A DNA stretch of 64,000 bases from assembly GCA_011037195.1 (NCBI GenBank), contig JAAEAF010014363.1:124001-188000 (forward strand), written 5' to 3'. Numbering within the stretch: position 1 is the stretch's first letter; every line of letters begins with the position of its first letter. Shown here in pieces: positions 57,166-64,000 of this stretch. A program made the translations under genes and the position numbers. The DNA is from Triatoma infestans (Eukaryota > Arthropoda > Insecta > Hemiptera > Reduviidae). The notes under the pieces were generated by a model. The model was given only the letters and a program-made list of their open reading frames with translations, did not search any database and had not been told where the DNA came from.

Positions 57166-58310
57166 CAAAAAATAATCTTACATATATTAACCATCTTTGC
57201 AAGCTCCTTGTGAATTGTCTAAGAGAGTTCGAGGTGTCAATGACATTGTTGTTTATTTAGGCAACAATAAGCCGCAGCTGTAATCAAGATCTTTAAAGAA
57301 CTTGCTAGTGTACTTCCCCTAACAAGAGGATAAACTATTAGACTGTTGAAACTGCAATTGTAACCTACAATTGTGAATGGACAAAAGTCTACTTTTATTC
57401 AATGAAAAGGTAATTTCGTTTTCTTCCTTTTCAGTTGTTATAAAAGCCATTCTCAAATAAGAGTGCTTCTTCACAGAAATTCTAAGGAAGAGGTTTATTC
57501 TGAAAGAATGGAATTGATATGAGAAAAAAATAAATTTAATTGGAATAGAAAATCGTGTGCTACAAAGAGTAATATTATTTTGAAAGTACTTTTAAGCAAT
57601 ATTAATGAAACACCAGTGATATATGAATGAATCAGCTGTTGTAATCAAGTATATTAATGAAAATGACTAAACCATGTCCCTTTTTTATTATCTTGATGAC
57701 AAATTAAAGACAGAAATGAAGTGTTGAATAAAAGAAGAGCGAAAGAATAAGAGAATGGAAGAGAAAGAGAGGGAGGAAAGACCAAAAGAAGGTGATAAAG
57801 ACCTTGGTAGTACTATTATAGACGGCGTTCTAGAAGGCATGTTGCCTTTTCTTACTGTGCTGGCTGCTGGAAATGGTGCACTTAGGCGTTTTGCTAATGG
57901 TTGCCTTACTTCTAAATCGGTCCATTGTACAGATAACAGAAAATAGCCTTCTAGTCAACTCTGACATCTCTGACAGCATTCTAACACAACACACAATACA
58001 ATCCTCCTACCGCTCTTTATTCTTCTCGCTCTGTTCTTCTTATTCCACCAACGTCTCTCATCGTATTCTATACACTCTTTTTTGAATACTCTTGTGTATA
58101 CAACAGCACATCACACATCCTTCTCTTCTCCATGATTCTGCCTTACAGTTTTGGGGCTTCATTACCATCTATATTATATATCTCACACCGCATTTATAAA
58201 AAATTTCTTACATCCATTTACAAAAAAATTTGTTTCAACGTTAACTTTACTCATTGTTACAATCTTTTATTTACAATCGGTCCTAATCCATTGATTTGAA
58301 GGACGTTGTT
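57166..58310. other. No gene seen
   Basis: The 63-codon frame at 57755-57946 (MEEKEREERPKEGDKDLG..) has a charged start but no recognisable domain. Confidence 0.4.
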
Positions 58311-58380
58311 TACTTTCTCTTCCTGCTGTGAGTGGGACTGTGGCATTTTTGAAATTGAAGTTTTGTAACCAGAGAAACAT
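58311..58380 (+). repeat. Family A 5' terminus, cut by a SINE-like element
   Basis: TACTTTCTCTTCCTGCTGTG and TTGAAGTTTTGTAACCAGAG resemble the first ~70 bp of family A. Confidence 0.5.
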
Positions 58381-58560
58381 TCATAAGTCTTGAAAATGTT
58401 TGTTATCGTTGGTTCCGCAGAGCTGGAAAGCATCAGTGATATTTTCAGTGATAGCCTGCTTCTTTTTATGGTCATCAACCGGGTTCGGGCGTTCGCCCAT
58501 CATCAGGATGTTTTTAGTCAAACAGTGTGACAAAGTAGACTTGCACGCCGCAAATTTAGT
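58381..58560 (-). mobile_element. SINE-like element with hammerhead-core-like motif
   Basis: On the minus strand: TTTGTCACACTGTTTGAC, CTGATGATGGGCGAACGCCC then GAACCCGG (58481-58506), GAAGCAGGCTATCACTG, and CTGATGCTTTCCAGCTCTGC then GGAACC (58411-58436). Same order and spacing as 11507-11623 plus 14869-14926, and it shows that element's intact site before LTR insertion. No tRNA-like head is visible. Confidence 0.7.
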
Positions 58561-58982
58561 TGATACCCTCTGATGATTCTGAATTTCTGATACTGAGTGT
58601 ATCATCTAAATTTGCTCTCTCCAAGTCTGTGCTATTTTTTTTTTAGTCAAAAACACATTATAGGGTGTACCTGAGCTAGCACTCATCTCAGCCTGCAAAC
58701 TATTCATCGATCGTAATCGGCTTTGCTATAAACAGAACAGTATCTATATATACATGTGGGACTTAAGGTAATGTCGTGTAGTTAATTATTACAATTAAAT
58801 TCAACTGAATATAAAAGAAACTTTATTAACAGAGCACAATCTATTGGTAAGGAACAATTACAATCCACAAAACACCACATCAAATAATATAATGTTAGTT
58901 CCCGTCGTTTTTCGTCTATAACCTCTTTCAAGTCACTCCGCACTCACTCACTACCAACTGCTTGTACTCTCACTCTCTCTCT

Positions 58983-58983
58983 A

Positions 58984-59037
<54 letters not shown>
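58983..59037. repeat. (CA)n microsatellite
   Basis: About 27 CA units, slightly interrupted at the start. Confidence 0.95.
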
Positions 59038-59039
<2 letters not shown>

Positions 59040-59564
59040 ACGGTCATATCTCTAGCGTCAGCCTTTGAACATACACTTGTTCTTGCCCGCTCCCTACATA
59101 CATAACTCAATAAATAAACGAGGGACATGCACTCAAAAGTGCACATAAACGAAGTGCATCTTAGACGACAACAATATAACCTAGTACAGATATAAACCTC
59201 ACAAGTCAATAAGTACGTCATACCTTGCTCATCCATTCAAGACTAGCCTATGAGACCTCTGATTACTTGATATTCCTGAGAGGTAATCTAAAATTCTACA
59301 GCTACCCGATCTAACGCACACAGACCACAGGCAGCAATAAATTACTATCACACAAAACATTCACTCCGCCTACCCAAGACCCAAGAGAAAGAACCCAAGA
59401 CATACGCCGTGATAGAGCAGATTCCGCAAGCCTTTTGTAGGCCTTATATGCCGTCTCCTTTTCCAGAAGTGTCATTGCTAAAGTTCACATGAAATCCAAT
59501 TACACGTCATAAGTTTGTGCGTTGATCTTCATAGAACTCACTGTCTAAAACTATGTCTCTGATA
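59038..59564. other. No gene seen
   Basis: Mixed sequence with no recognised motif. The 88-codon minus frame 58970-59236 includes the CA microsatellite and is not credible. Confidence 0.45.
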
Positions 59565-59640
59565 TCAAACTGTTTTGACAAAACATACTGATGAAGGGCA
59601 AGCCCCCGAAACCGATTGATGACCACAAAAAGAGGTCAGT
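59565..59640 (+). repeat. Hammerhead-core-like motif fragment
   Basis: AACTGTTTTGACAAAACATA then CTGATGAAGGGCAAGCCCCC and GAAACCGATTGATGACC (59588-59625). TGTTTT/AAAACA forms a hairpin just before the CTGATGA box. The downstream second hairpin is absent. Confidence 0.6.
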
Positions 59641-60548
59641 GTATGGGTATGCTGAATTCAGATTTATAAGGATTGCAATCACTTGACAGAATAAACTAAA
59701 AAACAACATGGAAATCGGTTTGGTAATATTTGAGATTAGGTGTCTAATAAATTCGATCAATAAAACTTTGGAAACCAATTCAATTATTTCCAAGCATAAA
59801 GAAATTCATATCAAATTTACTTTCTGCGCTAAAATCGTTTCATAAAATACTCCATATTACGATAGAAATAAATAGCAAAGAAAAATTGATGACAGTCTAA
59901 AGTACGAAGAAGTAAACTTTTGTAGACATCTTAAAAAAAATATATATATATGTAGCCGAGCTAGCTATCTAAGATTGATAAATTAAATCGAGGTAAGAGC
60001 GAGCACTATACAACATAAATCATAACAAGCAAAAGCCGAGATCTATAAGAGATTGTGCAAGTTGAGGACGGGAGTTATGTGTCACAAACTTTGGTTATTT
60101 TCATCAAAGTCTCAAGGTTAGTAACTGCAGAAGCTAAAACACTTTCCCCTCCCATTGTAAATCTTGTAGCCACTTGTGTAGTAACTAACCTAAAAACCCC
60201 TTGTAGTAACTAGTCTGAAGGTAGTATACACTATCAAGCTTTGTTATTCACCAGCTAGACATATCCGTATACAATTTCCTATAAAGTCAACAGTATCAAA
60301 GTAAAAAGCTTCACTTGAAGACATGATGTATGCTTGTTTACTTTAACCTACATGGAAGGAAAAACACTCTAACGTAAGATGTTGAACCAGAAATGATTGA
60401 TTTGGTTAGCAATTTTTTTTTTATACACACATATAGACGAAGTGGTTTAGTTGAATACTTTTATATAGAAAAGAAAATTAACTTTAGACTAGCGTTTACG
60501 TATTGCTTAAACTAATTAAAAATTGTAATAAATAATTAAAAGATTCTA
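59641..60548. other. No gene seen
   Basis: AT-rich, with a short TA run at 59940-59951. No recognised element. Confidence 0.5.
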
Positions 60549-63018
60549 TTAACCCTAGAACACCACACTTCTTGCTTTGTCCTTCATCTGACCTACTGGG
60601 GTGTCACATACCGCAATTTAAATAATATATTATCAAACTGTTATTAAAGACTATTGAAACTCTACTACAGTGGTTCGCTAGGTCAGTTAGGATATAAATA
60701 AAGTAAAACATTTTAAATAATATTAATGTACTTTATTGTCAAGAAATAAAATAAAGTAAATTTATCTTCTAACTTCATCAGTACATTTTTAACTTAACTA
60801 CTAATTTATATTTTCAAAAATTGATAACATATTTTATTGATACAATTTCTTATAATGAAACTAGAATCTATAAATGTGTATTTACAAACAAAAAATGAAT
60901 GTATAAAATGAACACAATTACGTTTTCCTTTTGTTGATTTATGAGCTACATTCATAACACACCGCAGATCTATGTTCATGCACTATGTTTGGCCTTTTAC
61001 ACTGTGAGCATTTCATTTTGGTTTTTCTGTCTTTACCTCTTTGACAGAAAACGCACCTAACTTGTTTTTCTAAATATCCAATTGTTCTAGGGGTCACTTT
61101 TCCTAGTATATCCTCTATGGCAATACGAAGAGGCCGCCGAAGTGTTTCTGCTTGCAATCTGCCTCTAAGGTGAGGTTCGATTAGGCTGTAACCCAAATCA
61201 AGCAAAAATGTACGGCGCTTTTTTTTTGGGCACCGTTGCATTTGGGCGAGAGTATATAGCACCATAGCACTGACACCACTTTGGTCTAGCATGCCGCAGA
61301 AGAATCGAAGAGGCCACCGTCTTGTTTTCCGTGCTGTAGTGTAGATATGACACATTTGATCAAATGTGTCAGTTCCTCCCTTGTGCGAATTGTAATCCAT
61401 AATAATTTGAGGTTTTCCGGTAACGGCGTTAATTGAATCGTCATAATGAAGAGTAGAAAGGAGAAGTACTATTTTATTTGGTTTTGGAGAATATGAAACC
61501 AATGTTTTATTTGAGTCGAAAGCGAATAAGGACGTCCCAGATTGTTTGGGCACCAAAAATTGATTGGGGACTTCAGCTTTATTCTTACGTAATGTTCCAA
61601 CCATGGTAAGTTTATACTGTGTCAACATCTGTTCGAATAATTGCATGGACGAGAACCAATTGTCTGTAGTCACATTTCTGTTTGTACCATGGATGATTTT
61701 CGTCCATTCTTTGACATAATGGGATGGCACAGGTTCACCTTTCGGGCAGTTCACCTTCCCGACATATGGCATTGCATTTACCATGTAAAAAGCGGGAGTC
61801 GTTCATCATAACAATTTTGATTCCTTATTTATCTAGTTATTTATCTAGTTCGAAGCCATGTATACCTGAAACGGGCATCGTCCTCTATACCCCAACAATT
61901 GCTCATCAATAGTCACGTGCTCAAAAGGGGTGTACAGTTCTTGGCAATTTTATATGGAAATATCCCATATTTCCCTTATAGGTGCCAGCTTATCTAAAAC
62001 TTTCCTTTCCACTCTAGTTGTTTTATCATCAAATCTCAAGCAGTAGGATAAAAAATAAAATCGATTCATCGACATTGTAATTCTAATCAAAGAATGACCA
62101 TTATATTGGGACCAAAGCTCTTCGACATTCAGCTTTGAAGATTTTTTAACACCAGCAAGGTATAATAAGCCAATAAAAGCACGAATTTCTATTTCATTTG
62201 TTGCTTTATGGTAACACTGACATCTGGAAATTGATGTCAATCTCCTCCTAATTTCTTGGTTTGTTTTTTCCACAATTGCAGAAATAATGTCATTACTTAT
62301 TAGTAAATTCCAAGATTCTAGGGGCGTGGAAATATTTTTTGCAGCACCTTTCGCACCTGGGGTTTGGGAAACTATATTTTTTGCCTTAGCTCTGCCACTC
62401 TTTGACGGAACATCAGTACTCCATTTGTACTGATTTCTTCCACGCAATATACATGACTTACATATTTTTTGCGGAGGCTCTTCTACATCACATTCTTCTT
62501 CAGTTTCAGAGACTTCTTGTTCTGTAACACTATCTGATTCTTCGTCAGAATCTTCATCGCCAAAAAAGACATTCCCTTCTTTCTCATCTTCCTCCAATTG
62601 TAATAGGACTTTCTGGATTTCATCCGGTGTCCCGTCACAAAGTGGTTGCTTTGAAGTAGAAGCCATATCTACTTTGCTAAAAACCAGTAAAATAACTGTA
62701 ATAAATGTCACATTTAATAATAATTAAACGTTTATACTGAGTACTAAAACTTACCTGAACGCAACCTAATCTAACACATTGCGGTGTGGCAAACCCAAAA
62801 AACACACTGGGGTGAAAAGCACCCCAAAATTACTTTACCTGTACACTACAGAAATTTCAAAAAACTTTAATGCCGAACGAGTTGCGTAACCAATAAGCAG
62901 TAAATGAAGTGTATTTAGATGGTGGGGAAAAGCCTGGGAAACACAGGACAAATTCTGAAAATCACACAGAAAGATATAGTGGGGTGTTGCACACCCCAGT
63001 GTGTCGTTCTAGGGTTAA
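60549..63018 (-). mobile_element. piggyBac-like DNA transposon, both ends intact
   Basis: TTAA duplications at 60549-60552 and 63015-63018 enclose 2462 bp. Terminal inverted repeats: CCCTAGAACACCACAC at 60553 and, as the complement of the right end, CCCTAGAACGACACACTG from 63014. piggyBac elements cut and paste precisely at TTAA. One transposase gene occupies most of the interior on the minus strand. The clean ends suggest it could still be moved by an active relative, but its own transposase is broken. Confidence 0.93.
60939..62666 (-). pseudogene. piggyBac-type transposase, disrupted
   Basis: DDD transposase in two long open pieces. The N-terminal piece (to 61950) likely starts at MASTSKQPLCDGTPDEIQ (62666) rather than at the upstream ATG at 62711. 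It is acidic (DEDSDEESDSVTEQE) and continues into GLLYLAGVKKSSKLNVEELW. The C-terminal piece (61784-60939) ends in a Cys/His-rich domain (VRCVFCQRG.. MKCSQCKRP.. AVCYECSS). Catalytic Asp residues: in TIDEQLLGYRGRCPF (codon 61905-61907), TTDNWFSS (61662-61664) and SHKGGTDTFDQM (61368-61370), spaced close to those of classical piggyBac. Between the pieces lie a stop at 61950, a 12-bp tandem duplication (61825-61848) that brings in stops, and a one-base frameshift. The rest is well preserved, so inactivation looks fairly recent. Confidence 0.9.
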
Positions 63019-63660
63019 AGCACATCAACATCTTGGTTCATTAAACTAAAAAATGATGGAAAACTATTTTTTATCAAAAGTTGTTATTTTAAAATTAACA
63101 AAATAAAAATAAGAAAATCATCAAAAATTTAAAAAAATCTAGACTTCAGAATCGATTATTATTAGAATGTTCAATAATGATAATCATTTTAATTACTATA
63201 ATTTTATTATATAGTTACCTATAAAAAAAAATAAATTTAATCAAACAGAAAGAAAAAAATGTGTATTAAAGAGGGGGAGTAGGTTATTTTCCTTGAGATT
63301 TCCTTTCTTTTTTTTCAGCTGTATCTTTCACTAAGGACGAACGTTAGGATATTAAAGGGTCTAATGATGATTATACCTTGGGTGATTGGGAAAATTTTCT
63401 CTTGACCTTAATGTATATATCATTGATGTTGCCTTGAGCAAAGGAAAAGAGAGAAAGAAAACACAAAAAATCTTTACAAACAGTTGTAACTTTTCTTTGT
63501 TCACAATTATAAGTCAAAAGTTTTTCACCCAGTAATGGAAGTGACAAATCTATTATGTTGTATTTTATAAAATGAAAAGTGTGGGCAGAATTTTCGGCGT
63601 AATATAGGATAACAAAAATACAAAGTGAATATTTGTTTAAAAAAAAAAAAGAAAAGAAAA
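63019..63660. other. AT-rich, no gene seen
   Basis: Homopolymer-rich. No recognised element until the family A end. Confidence 0.5.
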
Positions 63661-63715
63661 TCTGGTATGAAACACTCAGATGACTTTCTCTTGCTCTTCC
63701 TGTTGGCCAATGATT
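63661..63715 (-). repeat. Family A 3' terminus
   Basis: TCTGGTATGAAACACTCAGA then GACTTTCTCTTGCTCTTCC: terminal hairpin and subterminal block in minus sense. Confidence 0.65.
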
Positions 63716-63898
63716 TTATTGCTGTAGGCAAGATATGTTGCCAACAATCCATTACAAAATAAAAATAAACTATCGGGATTTAAACAATTACTGTGCAGAA
63801 ATATGTTTATTCATTTGACAAGTGAGTAGAGTGCTTTTCTTTTTTTTTACACAACCGAGGTCATGTTTTCCCAAAAGAGCTCAAGCGAATGAGGTAAC

Positions 63899-64000
63899 TG
63901 TAACGGCAAGAGGGAGAACACAAACCCGACCGAGAGAAAACAGACTCTCTCTGTTACTCTCTCACTTAAGCAGGCTAGAGCGGGGAGAACCTGTATATAA
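63899..64000 (+). repeat. Family B LTR, cut by the window end
   Basis: Starts TGTAACGG. AGACTCTCTCTGTTACTCTC, ACTTAAGCAGGCTAGAGCGG and GGAGAACCTGTATATAA align with 41460-41515 (TTATGCAGGCTAGAGTGG, GAGAACTGTGTATATATG). The TATA-like element is at the last bases. Whether an internal retrotransposon follows cannot be seen. Confidence 0.7.

Noticed and set aside
57755..57946. 63-codon frame starting MEEKEREERPKEGDKD
   Set aside because: The start comes from a GA-rich run. No recognisable domain follows.
58970..59236. 88-codon minus frame with long Val/Cys repeats
   Set aside because: Translation of the CA microsatellite at 58983-59037.

Overview
This window is a strongly AT-rich, repeat-packed piece of an animal nuclear genome, most likely an insect. 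It holds decayed RTE-like and Jockey-like LINEs, a Penelope-like element (PLE), a piggyBac, a Tc1-like relic, tRNA-derived SINEs, solo LTRs and microsatellites. I found no host protein-coding gene, rRNA gene or functional tRNA gene that I could defend. One unidentified open frame near 42.7-43.0 kb could be an exon or a transposon fragment. All other coding signal belongs to transposable elements, mostly broken by stops and frameshifts.

The most abundant component, called family A here, is a non-autonomous repeat of about 0.97-0.99 kb. It starts ACTTTCTCTTAC and ends with a GTGTGAGTGTTTCACACC hairpin followed by AGA. Three near-full-length copies lie at 5075-6067, 34435-35404 and 53668-54631, with roughly twenty fragments elsewhere. 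Several other elements have landed inside it: a LINE (3.8-5.0 kb), a PLE (32.5-34.0 kb) and a TA-flanked MITE (38.1-38.7 kb).

Layout. 0-3.5 kb: an inverted pair of hairpin motifs and a foldback element. 3.5-7.1 kb: family A copies with a LINE between two ~248-bp direct repeats. 7.9-8.6 kb: a G-rich, CpG-rich patch. 11.3-16.5 kb: a three-level nest in which a gag-only LTR retrotransposon (4-bp target duplication CAGG) sits in a 175-bp hairpin-bearing SINE-like element (13-bp duplication), which sits in a Jockey-like LINE. 17-31 kb: family A copies, solo LTRs, a Tc1 relic, SINE pieces and two RTE-like LINEs. 32.5-34.0 kb: a 5'-truncated PLE with an open GIY-YIG endonuclease frame and a perfect 101-bp inverted repeat at its 5' end. 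41.4-42.2 kb: two LTRs fused as a palindrome, then a ~100-bp tRNA-derived SINE. 44.0-44.3 kb: a 314-bp SINE joining a tRNA-like head to a hammerhead-core-like hairpin. 50-51.3 kb: tandem duplications. 52.4-53.5 kb: a Jockey-like LINE relic. 60.5-63.0 kb: a piggyBac with both ends and TTAA duplications kept but a broken transposase. The window ends inside another LTR.

The most interesting signal is a recurrent RNA-like motif (CTGAYGA, short stem, GAAAC) at about ten places. Its stem changes sequence but keeps pairing, and in one element it is joined to a tRNA-like head within clear target duplications. It recalls hammerhead ribozymes known from PLEs, but I could not confirm the complete catalytic fold. 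All homology statements come from reading motifs, not from searches.
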